DNA of 64,000 nucleotides from NCBI GenBank assembly GCA_963848675.1, contig CAWKEY010000038.1, forward strand, positions 1 to 64,000. The letters are read 5' to 3'. This document shows positions 42,295 to 51,453 of the stretch, in pieces. Position numbers and translations under genes: made by a program. This DNA is from CAWKEY01 sp963848675 (GTDB lineage Bacteria; Pseudomonadota; Gammaproteobacteria; Methylococcales; Methylomonadaceae). Every line of letters begins with the position of its first letter. Position 1 is the stretch's first letter. Under the pieces are notes generated by a model. The model was not told where the DNA came from, did no database searches, and saw only the letters and a list, made by a program, of their open reading frames with translations.

Positions 42295-45200
42295 TCAATG
42301 ATGCAAATGCGCTGCCAGCCAGCGCTCGGCGACTTCCTCGGCAATGCCTTTGCGGCGGGAATAATCCTGCAATTGATCCCTGTCAATTTTCCCGACATTG
42401 AAATACTGTGCTTCGGGATGAGAAAAATACCAGCCGCTGACCGCGGACGCCGGGTACATGGCATAGCTTTCAGTCAATTTAATGCTGGTATTCTCGGTTG
42501 CCTTGAGCAATTCAAACAGCTTGGCTTTCTCGGTATGATCGGGACAAGCGGGGTAACCCGGTGCCGGCCTGATACCCTGATAAGCCTCGTGAATTAAGTG
42601 CTCCCTGTCATGGGCTTCGTCTTGCGCATAGCCCCAGTAATTCTTTCTGACCGCCTCGTGCATGTATTCGGCAAACGCTTCTGCCAGTCTGTCAGCCAGC
42701 GCTTTCAGCATGATGGCGCTGTAATCATCATGGTCGCGCTCGAACTGCTCCAGCTTGGCTTCGATGCCAATACCGGTGGTGACCGCGAAGGCACCGATAT
42801 AATCGGCCTTGCCGCTGTCTACCGGCGCAATAAAATCAGACAAACAGTAGTTGGGGCGCCCGGGCGCTTTTACATTTTGCTGACGCAGGTGGTGCAAAAT
42901 TTCCCGTTGCTGCGTCCGCGTTTCATCGGCATACACCAGCACATCATCGCCTTCGCTGTTGGCAGGAAAGAAACCGATAACGGCCCGCGCCGTGAGCCAT
43001 TCTTCATTGATGATTTTGTTCAGCATGGTCTGGGCATCGTCAAACAGCTTGCGCGCTTCGACGCCCACGACTTTATCAGCCAATATTTTGGGGTAGCTTC
43101 CAGCCATTTCCCAGGTTTGAAAAAACGGCGTCCAGTCGATATACCAGACCAGGGTATCAAGCGGAAACCGGTCAATGACCTTTATGCCCAGGAATGAAGG
43201 CTTGACCGGCTCATAACGGCCCCAGTTAAATTTGTTGCGCCGGGCTTCATCCAGGGAATGTTGTTTGGTTTTGGCTTCGCGGCCTTTGTGCCTATCCCTG
43301 ACTTCTTCATATTCTTGTCGTATTTTTCTAATGAAGTCCTCTTTCAGATCGGTACTCAGTAAATTGCTGGCGACACCGACACCTCGGGATGCATCGGTTA
43401 CGTAAACTGTCGGGCCATGATAATTCGGCTCAATTTTCACTGCGGTATGCGCGCGCGAGGTCGTCGCGCCGCCTATCATCAAGGGAATTTCAAACCCTTG
43501 ACGCTCCATCTCTTTGGCCATGTGCACCATTTCATCCAGAGACGGCGTAATCAGGCCGCTTAGGCCGATAATATCGACGTTTTCCAAGCGCGCGGTTTGT
43601 AAAATCTTCTCTGCAGGCACCATGACGCCTAAATCAATCACCTCGTAGTTATTGCACTGCAGCACCACGCCGACGATATTTTTACCGATGTCATGCACAT
43701 CACCTTTCACTGTGGCCATCAGGATTTTGCCGTTGGTGCTGATTTCGCCAGCTTTGTCGGCCTCCATATAAGGCATTAAATAGGCGACGGCTTTTTTCAT
43801 GACCCGCGCCGATTTAACCACTTGCGGCAGGAACATTTTACCGGCGCCAAACAGGTCGCCGACCACGTTCATGCCATCCATTAAGGCGCCTTCAATCACA
43901 TGCAGGGGCCTTTCGGCTTCAAGCCGGGCCTGTTCGGTATCTTCTTCGATATAATCGGCAATGCCTTTGACCAGGGCATGCTCCAGCCGCTTGCTGACCG
44001 GCCAGCTGCGCCATTCACCATCTTCCTGTTTTGCCGCCGTGCTGCCGTCGCCACGGTACTTTTCCGCCAGTTCCAGCAGTTTTTCCGTAGCGTCCGGACC
44101 GAGGTTTAAAACGACCGCTTCGACCGCATCCCGCAGCTCTTCGGGAATATCGTCGTAAATTCCCAATTGCCCGGCATTGACGATGCCCATGTCCATGCCG
44201 GCATTGATGGCGTGGTATAAAAATACGGCGTGTATGGCTTCCCGGACCGGATCGTTGCCGCGAAAAGAAAACGACACGTTGGACACGCCCCCCGAAATCA
44301 AAGCATGAGGCAATGTGCGTTTGATTTCGCTGGCGGCTTCGATAAAATCCAGACCGTAATTATTGTGTTCGTCAATGCCGGTGGCAATCGCGAAAATATT
44401 GGGGTCAAAAATAATGTCTTCCGCCGGGAAGCCGATCTGTCCGGTAAGAATTTTATAGGCCCGCCGGCATATTTCGACTTTTCTGTCTTTGCTATCGGCC
44501 TGCCCTTGCTCATCAAATGCCATGACGATAGCCGCCGCCCCATAGCGGCGAATCAGTTTGGCATGATTGATAAACGCCTCTTCACCTTCTTTGATCGAGA
44601 TGGAATTGACCACGCCTTTACCCTGAATGCATTTAAGGCCGGCTTCCAGAATCTCCCATTTCGATGAATCGAGCATGATGGGCACTTTGGCAATGTCCGG
44701 CTCGGACGCAATCAGGTTAAGAAACCGCACCATGGCTTCTTTTGACTCCAACATGCCTTCATCCATGTTGATGTCAATAATCTGGGCACCGTTCTCAACC
44801 TGCTGCTTGGCAATATCCAGCGCGGTTTCGAAATCACCCTGAACAATCAGACGTTTGAACAAGGCCGAACCGGTCACGTTAGTGCGCTCGCCGACATTCA
44901 CAAACAAAGAATCCGGGCCGATATTCATGGGCTCCAAGCCTGCTAGCCGGCATTGTTTCTCGATCTCCGGCAGCTTTCTGGGGCTATGCGGTTTGACGGC
45001 TTCGACGATGGCTTTGATATGCGCCGGCGAGGTGCCGCAGCAGCCGCCGATGATGTTGATATACCCGCTCTTGGCCCAGTCGGCCAACTCCTCCGCCATG
45101 GCTTCCGGAGACTCGTCATATTCACCAAATTCATTGGGCAAACCGGCATTCGGATGCGCGGACACATGAGTCTCGGAAAGTGTAGATAATTCGTCGATAT

Positions 45201-45966
45201 ACTGGCGCAGCTCTTTGGCGCCCAGGGCACAGTTAAAACCAAAGGAAATCGGTTCGATATGCCGTAATGAATTCCAGAAAGCGCCGACAGTCTGACCCGA
45301 CAGCGTTCTACCGGAGGCGTCGGTAATCGTGCCGGAAATCATGACCGGCAATTTATAGCCGATTTTTTCAAAATAGCTGTCAACCGCAAAAATGGCGGCC
45401 TTGGCATTCAGCGTGTCGAATACGGTTTCAATCAGAATAATATCCGCACCGCCGTCTATAAGGCCTCGCGTTGCATCCGTATAAGCTTCCACCAGCTCAT
45501 CGAAAGAAATGTTGCGAAATCCCGGATCATTGACATCGGGAGACATCGATGCTGTGCGGTTGGTTGGACCTAAAACCCCGGCGACAAACCTTGGTTTTTC
45601 CGGTGTTTTTTGGGTGTATTCATCGGCCGCCTGCCTGGCAAGCCGCGCCGATTCAACATTGATCTCATACGCCAGGGACTCCATCCGGTAATCGGCCATG
45701 GCGATGCAGGTCGCGTTGAAGGTATTGGTTTCAACAATATCAGAGCCGACTTCCAAATAAGCGCTATGAATGGATTTGATGATGTCCGGCTGGGTTAATG
45801 ACAGCAGATCGTTGTTGCCTTTAAGATCAACCTCCCATGCTGCAAAACGCTCGCCTCGATAATCTTTTTCTTCCAGCTTGTAGCCTTGGATCATCGTGCC
45901 CATTGCGCCATCAAGAAACAAGATTCTTTGCGACAATAGCTGCTTTAATAATTCTATTTTGCTCAT
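42295..45966 (-). CDS. metH: Cobalamin-dependent methionine synthase
   Basis: 1223 residues, essentially the E. coli length (1227). In order: homocysteine-binding domain with LFLDGAMGTMIQGY, the zinc Cys in FGFNCALGAKEL and IGGCCGTSPAHIKAI; folate-binding domain (NIGPDSLFVNVGERTNVTGS); cobalamin domains with DVHDIGKNIVGVVLQCNNYE (lower ligand His) and SGLITPSLDEMVHMA; activation domain with the EEWLTARAVIGFFPANSEGD and RPAPGYPACPDHTEK S-adenosylmethionine site. Intact, so no auxiliary activation gene is needed. No cobalamin riboswitch is apparent in the 115-bp upstream region. Confidence 0.97.
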   Translation of the reverse strand: MSKIELLKQLLSQRILFLDGAMGTMIQGYKLEEKDYRGERFAAWEVDLKGNNDLLSLTQPDIIKSIHSAYLEVGSDIVETNTFNATCIAMADYRMESLAYEINVESARLARQAADEYTQKTPEKPRFVAGVLGPTNRTASMSPDVNDPGFRNISFDELVEAYTDATRGLIDGGADIILIETVFDTLNAKAAIFAVDSYFEKIGYKLPVMISGTITDASGRTLSGQTVGAFWNSLRHIEPISFGFNCALGAKELRQYIDELSTLSETHVSAHPNAGLPNEFGEYDESPEAMAEELADWAKSGYINIIGGCCGTSPAHIKAIVEAVKPHSPRKLPEIEKQCRLAGLEPMNIGPDSLFVNVGERTNVTGSALFKRLIVQGDFETALDIAKQQVENGAQIIDINMDEGMLESKEAMVRFLNLIASEPDIAKVPIMLDSSKWEILEAGLKCIQGKGVVNSISIKEGEEAFINHAKLIRRYGAAAIVMAFDEQGQADSKDRKVEICRRAYKILTGQIGFPAEDIIFDPNIFAIATGIDEHNNYGLDFIEAASEIKRTLPHALISGGVSNVSFSFRGNDPVREAIHAVFLYHAINAGMDMGIVNAGQLGIYDDIPEELRDAVEAVVLNLGPDATEKLLELAEKYRGDGSTAAKQEDGEWRSWPVSKRLEHALVKGIADYIEEDTEQARLEAERPLHVIEGALMDGMNVVGDLFGAGKMFLPQVVKSARVMKKAVAYLMPYMEADKAGEISTNGKILMATVKGDVHDIGKNIVGVVLQCNNYEVIDLGVMVPAEKILQTARLENVDIIGLSGLITPSLDEMVHMAKEMERQGFEIPLMIGGATTSRAHTAVKIEPNYHGPTVYVTDASRGVGVASNLLSTDLKEDFIRKIRQEYEEVRDRHKGREAKTKQHSLDEARRNKFNWGRYEPVKPSFLGIKVIDRFPLDTLVWYIDWTPFFQTWEMAGSYPKILADKVVGVEARKLFDDAQTMLNKIINEEWLTARAVIGFFPANSEGDDVLVYADETRTQQREILHHLRQQNVKAPGRPNYCLSDFIAPVDSGKADYIGAFAVTTGIGIEAKLEQFERDHDDYSAIMLKALADRLAEAFAEYMHEAVRKNYWGYAQDEAHDREHLIHEAYQGIRPAPGYPACPDHTEKAKLFELLKATENTSIKLTESYAMYPASAVSGWYFSHPEAQYFNVGKIDRDQLQDYSRRKGIAEEVAERWLAAHLHH

Positions 45967-46082
45967 TGAGACTGCCGGGGATTTGTCAATTTGGATGAAA
46001 TAAAGCCGAGTGCCGGCTGAATATAATCATTGCTTAATAAGCAAGCAACCACTATGATTTTTTTTATTTATGGGAGACGGGC

Positions 46083-46274
46083 ATGTCAAAGCCAACGATT
46101 TTACAAGTCATTAAAAGCGTTTTATCGGCCGCCATCGGCGTACAAAGCGAAGACAACAGGCTTAAAGACTTTGAACAAGGATCACTCATGCCTTATGTGA
46201 TAGCCGGGGTGATATTCACAGTTCTGTTCATTACTGCGCTTATCTTCCTGGTATCCAGGGTGACAGCCGCATAA
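46083..46274 (+). CDS. DUF2970 membrane protein
   Basis: 63 residues. QVIKSVLSAAIGVQSEDNRL, KDFEQGS and one membrane segment (PYVIAGVIFTVLFITALIFL) match the DUF2970 family of small proteobacterial inner membrane proteins. Ribosome site GGGAGA before ATG. Divergent from metH and likely to share the intergenic promoter region. Confidence 0.85.
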   Translation: MSKPTILQVIKSVLSAAIGVQSEDNRLKDFEQGSLMPYVIAGVIFTVLFITALIFLVSRVTAA

Positions 46275-46357
46275 CGGTTCTGCTTAGGCAAGCAGCCTGC
46301 AATAGACTATGAACCCTTGTTGACAAATGCTGGGTTTATTCATAGCCAGCGATAAAT

Positions 46358-46389
46358 AAAAAAAGCCCAAGCACGGCTTGAGCTTTTTT
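46358..46389. terminator. Bidirectional terminator hairpin
   Basis: AAAAAAGCCCAAGC pairs with GCTTGAGCTTTTTT around ACG, with A- and T-runs on each side. It serves the plus-strand DUF2970 gene and the convergent minus-strand gene at 46408. Confidence 0.8.
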
Positions 46390-46407
46390 AATTGTTATTT
46401 TCCCGGC

Positions 46408-46830
46408 TTATTTTTCTGTGGTTTTAAAGCTTTGTTTGATGCCTTGAAACATTTCTTTGAGGCCGCCGAACAGATTTGCCATTGACAAAGTCTCTTTAGT
46501 GACAAACTTGATCCGCACAAATGCCATCGCGAAAAAACTAACGATTGAAGGCGACAACTCTAAATAAAGTGACTTTAGTACTCCGGTAAAGCCCAGAAAA
46601 TCGCCTTCATTTTTTCTATCCGCCCCCTGAAGTGATTCATAGGCAGTGCCGGTCTCGCTAGCTCTAAATGACTCCAATATATAAATATTGAGATTAACCA
46701 GCAATAACTGCAGGCCGTAAAAGCCGACCGCCGCAATCGCAACCCACATTATTACGTTACTTACCTTGGCTTTCATGGCTGACTGATAAAACCAGAGAGC
46801 CACGAGAATCATTACAATACCACCTATCAT
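46408..46830 (-). CDS. Hypothetical membrane protein
   Basis: 140 residues with about three hydrophobic segments (MIGGIVMILVALWFYQSAM, VIMWVAIAAVGFYGLQLLL, LSPSIVSFFAMAFVRI) and a polar loop and tail (TAYESLQGADRKNEGD; LKEMFQGIKQSFKTTEK). No family recognised. Follows the secreted protein gene 46852-47241 by 21 bp, so they are likely co-transcribed. Confidence 0.6.
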   Translation of the reverse strand: MIGGIVMILVALWFYQSAMKAKVSNVIMWVAIAAVGFYGLQLLLVNLNIYILESFRASETGTAYESLQGADRKNEGDFLGFTGVLKSLYLELSPSIVSFFAMAFVRIKFVTKETLSMANLFGGLKEMFQGIKQSFKTTEK

Positions 46831-46851
46831 AGCTATACCCTTTTTAATTAA

Positions 46852-47241
46852 TTATTTTTTTGTTAGAAAGAAATAAAGATATGTACACTTTAAGACCATT
46901 TTGGATCCGTCTTTTTCAACGACCTTGCATGATTCAAATTTTTCCCGTCCCGGCGTCGCCTGCTTCTTAATGACACCATCTGCCACAGAATACTTAAGCG
47001 CCACCTTGAACTCACTGGTTCGTCCGACGGAGTCCGTTGATGTCGTTTGCAAAGTGCCGTCTTCCTTAAAATCCCATTCTACTGTCAGTGCTTTCTTCTC
47101 GCCATCCAGCTTAGCCGCCTCAGCATACACATTCCATTTACCCAAAATTTCAGACTCATCTTTAAGTGCAATATCCGCCTGCGCCGAGAGTGCAAAGAAA
47201 ATCGCCGCTAATGGCAAAATTTTAACGCGTTTTTTTATCAT
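46852..47241 (-). CDS. Hypothetical secreted protein
   Basis: 129 residues. Signal peptide MIKKRVKILPLAAIFFALSA-QA. The mature part is beta-strand-rich: SEILGKWNVYAEAAKLDGEK, TVEWDFKEDGTLQTTSTDSVG and CKVVEKDGSKMVLKCTYLYFF, with two Cys. It resembles lipocalin-like periplasmic proteins that begin with a GKW motif, but this is only a pattern. Periplasmic. Confidence 0.6.
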   Translation of the reverse strand: MIKKRVKILPLAAIFFALSAQADIALKDESEILGKWNVYAEAAKLDGEKKALTVEWDFKEDGTLQTTSTDSVGRTSEFKVALKYSVADGVIKKQATPGREKFESCKVVEKDGSKMVLKCTYLYFFLTKK

Positions 47242-47373
47242 TTCTTAAACCCTCAAGTTTCAGCTTATAATTTTTTATTTTAAAGCATAACACCCTCGCT
47301 ATCGAGCTTTAATTTCAACAAAAAAATAGCTTGGCCTGCCCAACGGCTTTAGCCAACACCGGCAAATAAACCC

Positions 47374-47401
47374 TTGACTTTACCAGCCCCTAAAGTATCA
47401 T
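47374..47401 (+). promoter_or_regulatory. Sigma-70-like promoter
   Basis: TTGACT (47374-47379) and TATCAT (47396-47401) with a 16-bp spacer, about 60 bp upstream of the small membrane peptide at 47463. Confidence 0.45.
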
Positions 47402-47462
47402 AATCTTTCCGTTTGCTAAGTATTTAGCATTTTTTAAAATCATAATTATAGGTAGGACACTC

Positions 47463-47594
47463 ATGGGAGCGATCTTAGATATCACTGAAATGTTAAAAGA
47501 ACCAGCAGGCATGGTTGGTGCAGTTGTTATTATAGCCGCTGGTTATTTCCTCGTAAAATGGGTCTTCGCAGAACACCCAGATGACGAGAAATAA
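47463..47594 (+). CDS. Small membrane protein (43 residues)
   Basis: MGAILDITEMLKEPAGMVGA followed by a membrane segment VVIIAAGYFLVKWVF and an acidic tail AEHPDDEK. Good AGGTAGGA ribosome site six bases before ATG and a promoter-like element upstream, so I consider it real although it is short. Family unknown; the layout resembles small accessory subunits of membrane complexes (for example CcoQ), but no identity can be claimed. Confidence 0.6.
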   Translation: MGAILDITEMLKEPAGMVGAVVIIAAGYFLVKWVFAEHPDDEK

Positions 47595-47734
47595 GCTTTA
47601 ATAGATTCTCGCTAAGACCGTTATCAACTCAAACAGAGCCCGATAACGGCCTTAGTTTCATCCGAGCATTTCCCCACTAAATCCATTTATTTCTTTTATA
47701 ATTTATACATTTCTTCGACCCTTCGAACCTTGAA

Positions 47735-49642
47735 ATGTATAAACATCTCTACTCAAAATTTTTTTCCCTTTATTCACGACAAGTCCCTGCTACAGGCATC
47801 GGCTTTTTCCGGCTTCTTTACGGACTGATTACTCTACAGGAAATTATTTTCCTGTTATATTTTAATCACCTGATCTTCGATCCTGTCCCCTACATCGATG
47901 TAGAGTTTCCGCTGATCCCCCTTTTTTTATGTATTTGGGGAATCATTGCGGCATTTGTAACTGTCGGCTATCGCTATCAATTTGCAGTTACCTGCAACTA
48001 CATACTTTGGATCATCTTTGTTAACTTCACCCCCATGCAGCGTGATTTTGATGGCGGATTTGACAGCTTCATGATCGGCGCGGGATTCTTTCTGCTTTTG
48101 ATGCCCGGTGACAAAGCCTTTTCCATAGACAACCTCAGATACAAACTCTGCACTCCTTTTGTTCATTATAAAGCCTACACAAAACCTACCGTCTCGATCT
48201 TAGCTTACTACCTGCCCATTCTGATTTGCCTTGGCTTTTTATATTTCGACTCTGCCGTGCATAAAATGTTTGCTCCGCACTGGCGCAACGGCCTGGGCTC
48301 CTGGTTGCCAGCAACGCAACCCTATTACGTATCAGCCCTTGACATGTCATGGCTGCTGAACAAAGAACTCCTGGTAAAAACCATCGGCTATACCATCCTG
48401 GTTTTTCAATTTAGCTTTCCGTTTCTTGTCTTTAAGCGCAATTTACGTGTTATTTATCTGTTAATCGGCATCGGCCTGCACCTTGGCATCACGCTTACAT
48501 TAAACATTTATCCCTTTGGCCTGGGGATGGTGATTTTTTATAGCCTTCTGGTTCCATTCAAGTGCTGGCGCTCGCTCGGCAATCTATTAACAGCAAAGCA
48601 ACCGTCGCTGACCGTGTTTTTTGATCGCGACTGTCCTTTATGCAATCGAACCGTGCTTATTCTTAATCATTTTGACATTTTTAAATGCATTGACTTTAAA
48701 AATGCTCAAGAAAACGCAGCTAACTATCCTGCTCTTGCCTCGTTAAAACAAGAAAGCTTGCTGGCCGACCTCTACGCTTTGGACAATAAAAACCGTCTCT
48801 ACTCGGGAGTGGATACCTATATTCATATTTTTCTGCACATGCGCTATCTGATCCCTCCAGGATTAATGATGCGACTTCCGGGAATCTACCACTTCGCGTC
48901 GGCAAAATACCGCACGATTGCCGACACGCGCAGACGACTCAGTTGCACATCGGAATGCAGCAATGAAAGCATCAGACTGGAAAACAATACGCTTTATCAC
49001 CGCATTTTTGAGCGCTACGCAAATCAATACCCCAAAGTTTTTTGTGCAAAGCTGTCTAAAGTATTCATTTTGTTGTTACTCCTACAACTCAACAGTACTC
49101 TTCATTACGGCCTGATTTATAGACTGAATATTGACGTCAAACAAAATCCCATTACCAACTCACTTGCCCAGGCTAGCAACTCACTGTTGATAATCTCGCA
49201 AGCCTTTTTGGGCATAGTACCCCACGCCCTATACCTGCACGATCATTTTGCCGGCTATGACCATATCTTGGCCATCACCTATATCGATGCGAATGGTATT
49301 GAACGCTGGCTGCCGTTTGTTAATGAACAAGGCCGCTTGCTAGCTCCTAATTGGGGCCGTGTCCACTCGATGTGGGCCAATATTGCTGTCACACCCACCA
49401 TACATAACACTAGACTGAAAAAATTCATCATGAAAGTGACCGCTTTCTGGGGACAAAAAATAGGCTTAAATTTAGAAAACACGCTTTTTCAGATAAAAAT
49501 GAAAAAAAACAGCGCGCCATCTTATTGGGTTCATGATCTATTGCACAGCAATCTTGCCTCCCAATGGTCAACCATCGGGACTGCCAAATGGCACAATAAC
49601 GAGATTGCTATTAATCTGCCTGAAGATATAAACACGTTGTAG
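47735..49642 (+). CDS. HTTM domain protein fused to DCC-type thiol oxidoreductase domain
   Basis: 635 residues. N-terminal half: multi-spanning membrane domain with FRLLYGLITLQEIIFLLYFN, NFTPMQRDFDGGFDSFMIGAG, FLYFDSAVHKMFAPHWRNGLG and IGIGLHLGITLTLNIYPFGL, the pattern of HTTM (gamma-carboxylase-like) proteins. Middle: DCC domain with the CxxC motif VFFDRDCPLCNRTV near residue 290-305, and a following DTYIHIF region. C-terminal 200 residues: another membrane segment (VFILLLLLQLNSTLHYGLIY) and a soluble tail with WLPFVNEQGRLLAPNWGR. The start codon is at 47735 with little upstream ribosome signal. Function unknown; HTTM proteins are thought to be membrane carboxylase/epoxidase-like enzymes. 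Confidence 0.8.
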   Translation: MYKHLYSKFFSLYSRQVPATGIGFFRLLYGLITLQEIIFLLYFNHLIFDPVPYIDVEFPLIPLFLCIWGIIAAFVTVGYRYQFAVTCNYILWIIFVNFTPMQRDFDGGFDSFMIGAGFFLLLMPGDKAFSIDNLRYKLCTPFVHYKAYTKPTVSILAYYLPILICLGFLYFDSAVHKMFAPHWRNGLGSWLPATQPYYVSALDMSWLLNKELLVKTIGYTILVFQFSFPFLVFKRNLRVIYLLIGIGLHLGITLTLNIYPFGLGMVIFYSLLVPFKCWRSLGNLLTAKQPSLTVFFDRDCPLCNRTVLILNHFDIFKCIDFKNAQENAANYPALASLKQESLLADLYALDNKNRLYSGVDTYIHIFLHMRYLIPPGLMMRLPGIYHFASAKYRTIADTRRRLSCTSECSNESIRLENNTLYHRIFERYANQYPKVFCAKLSKVFILLLLLQLNSTLHYGLIYRLNIDVKQNPITNSLAQASNSLLIISQAFLGIVPHALYLHDHFAGYDHILAITYIDANGIERWLPFVNEQGRLLAPNWGRVHSMWANIAVTPTIHNTRLKKFIMKVTAFWGQKIGLNLENTLFQIKMKKNSAPSYWVHDLLHSNLASQWSTIGTAKWHNNEIAINLPEDINTL

Positions 49643-49674
49643 AGAGAACCTTGCCAAACAAGAAAATTTTATTA

Positions 49675-49703
49675 TTGCATCACCCATCCGGTCATGATAT
49701 AAA
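49675..49703 (+). promoter_or_regulatory. Sigma-70 promoter of small lipoprotein gene
   Basis: TTGCAT (49675-49680), 17-bp spacer, TATAAA (49698-49703), 73 bp before the start codon. Confidence 0.55.
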
Positions 49704-49775
49704 ATAACGGTGCTTAAGCAAATTAGTGCACAATCTATAACAAAAAATATTTAAACCCTTTTGGAGGATTATATT

Positions 49776-49889
49776 ATGAAAAAAGTTTTATCACTTTTAG
49801 CTATGGCTCTTATGATTGTTGGCTTAACAGGTTGCATCGACAACCCAGATGAGTCTAAACAAAAAGTTTCAAGCTCTATCTCTTTATAA
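49776..49889 (+). CDS. Small lipoprotein (37 residues)
   Basis: MKKVLSLLAMALMIVGLTGC with lipobox LTGC, then IDNPDESKQKVSSSISL. A strong GGAGG ribosome site, a good sigma-70 promoter and an excellent terminator frame it as a stand-alone, probably well-expressed gene. Size and layout are entericidin-like, but no sequence identity is evident. Confidence 0.7.
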   Translation: MKKVLSLLAMALMIVGLTGCIDNPDESKQKVSSSISL

Positions 49890-49911
49890 GCTTGTAACAA
49901 AATGTAAGCCC

Positions 49912-49940
49912 AAAAAACCCAGCTTCGGCTGGGTTTTTTG
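49912..49940 (+). terminator. Rho-independent terminator
   Basis: AAAAAACCCAGCTTCGGCTG-type hairpin: CCCAGC pairs with GCTGGG around TTCG, followed by a run of six T. Confidence 0.9.
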
Positions 49941-50377
49941 TTTGCCTTCAAAGCACAAAAATAAACGTCCTCCAGCTGGTTTTCAGTTCCTGAAAGCTGT
50001 CTAACTCCTAGAATAGAACATGTTCTGATCACCCGAAGCCGCTTGCGTCTTCTGCTTATTTGAGCATCGCTGTTAAGTTTCAAACAATCCACGCTTACTC
50101 ATATCCGGATGGTCTATTTTCCAAATTCCGGGCGGATTAATCCTTTCGCCTCATGGAAACCAAACCTTAGTGCAGTGATAACAAATTGCCCCAGGGGCGA
50201 TAGCGCGTGCTTCGTCGCAACATCTTTCTATTTATGGTGCGCGTAAACACGCCTCGACTGTAAACATAGACACGAACCAAAACTCGGTTTTTTTATCGCC
50301 CACCCCGCCCACTCAGACCGGAGGGGACGGGGTCGAAAAAGCGCCGAATTTTGATGTAAAAAACAGGAGAACCGAAA
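49941..50377. other. Non-coding region downstream of the small lipoprotein
   Basis: About 435 bases with no convincing frame on either strand; the reverse frame across 49769-50092 is the complement of the lipoprotein and terminator. A GC-rich CCCACCCCGCCC/GGAGGGGACGGGG stretch at about 50300-50332 can form a weak hairpin after the Tim44-like gene. Confidence 0.4.
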
Positions 50378-51346
50378 TTACTCTTGCAATTGCTGAATGC
50401 CGTCCAGATACCATTTGGGCTGGATGCTGATCTTCGGTTTAACAAAATGCCAGACTTCTCTGATCTGCTCGGCTTGACCGCTGGCATCTTCGCGCATAAC
50501 AGCTTCAAAGAGCACAACCGCCTCCAGTTCCGAACCTATCTCTCTGACGTCCAGTAATTCCGCTTCCAGCTTGAGTATGTCGGTACGGTTTTCGGCATCC
50601 GAGGCCTTCAGTTGATCCTGAATTTCGGCGAAGACCTTATCCGTGCTCAAGCTTCTGATTTCGGCCAGATCACGCTCATCCCAGGCTTTTTGCAGATTTT
50701 TGTACGCTATTTTTGCGCCGGCCAGAAAATCCTGCGGCTCAAAGCCCTTGGGGATAACCATTTCACTGAAATCGGCTTCTTGTTGAACATCCGGAGCAGC
50801 GGCATCAGAAGCCAGGGTATTTTTTTGGTCTTTCTTGAACAAAATATCGGTATCAAAACCAGCGCTACTCGCTTGCGCCGGCTCCTGATAAGGCTTGTAA
50901 GATGAAACACTGTCCTGATTATTATCATTCACCGTGCGCTGATAAGCTGGCCGCTGCGCTGCGCCCGCTTTGGCGGCAAACAATTTGTATAGCAGAAAGG
51001 CAATGCCGCCCAAAACCAGAATATCCATGAAGTTAATGTTTTCAAACGCGCCACCAAAAAACATCGCCCCCAGCAAACCACCCAATGCCAGACCGCCCAG
51101 CATACCCATTAAACCGCCACGGCTGGCCATGCCCTGCTTGGCCGCCTGGTTTTGTTGTGTTGCCTGCTGCTGACTGGCAGATCGTGCCGGCGGCGCTGCC
51201 GAGCGTTTGTAAGGCTGGCTGAACGAGGATTTGCCGCCAAAGGAACTGCCGCCGCCAAAGCGCTTGGCCTCTGCATCTGAAATACTGCCCAAGGATAAGG
51301 ACAGGCCAATTAATAAAGTAGCCATAATGCCGATAGTTTTATTCAT
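50378..51346 (-). CDS. Tim44-like domain protein, membrane-anchored
   Basis: 322 residues from ATG 51346 (MNKTIGIMATLLIGLSLSLG); a frame to 51379 is less likely. Signal or anchor peptide, then a Gly/Ser/Gln/Ala-rich segment (KRFGGGSSFGGKSSFSQPYK), a glycine-rich membrane segment (GLMGMLGGLALGGLLGAMFFGG), a second helix (INFMDILVLGGIAFLLYKLF), a linker, and a C-terminal Tim44-like domain (FLAGAKIAYKNLQKAWDERD to REVWHFVKPKISIQPKWYLD). Bacterial Tim44-like proteins of this build are common, function uncertain. Confidence 0.85.
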   Translation of the reverse strand: MNKTIGIMATLLIGLSLSLGSISDAEAKRFGGGSSFGGKSSFSQPYKRSAAPPARSASQQQATQQNQAAKQGMASRGGLMGMLGGLALGGLLGAMFFGGAFENINFMDILVLGGIAFLLYKLFAAKAGAAQRPAYQRTVNDNNQDSVSSYKPYQEPAQASSAGFDTDILFKKDQKNTLASDAAAPDVQQEADFSEMVIPKGFEPQDFLAGAKIAYKNLQKAWDERDLAEIRSLSTDKVFAEIQDQLKASDAENRTDILKLEAELLDVREIGSELEAVVLFEAVMREDASGQAEQIREVWHFVKPKISIQPKWYLDGIQQLQE

Positions 51347-51453
51347 AATACTCACAAGGTTAAACGCATTAAAATTCATATTTGATTAAGGTTGGGGCGG
51401 ATAATGCAGGTTTCAAGTTGTTAATTGCATTTTTATAGCATAGCATTATTCGT

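Noticed and set aside
45967..46082. Cobalamin riboswitch ahead of metH
   Set aside because: The 115-bp region has no B12-box-like or other riboswitch core and is too short.
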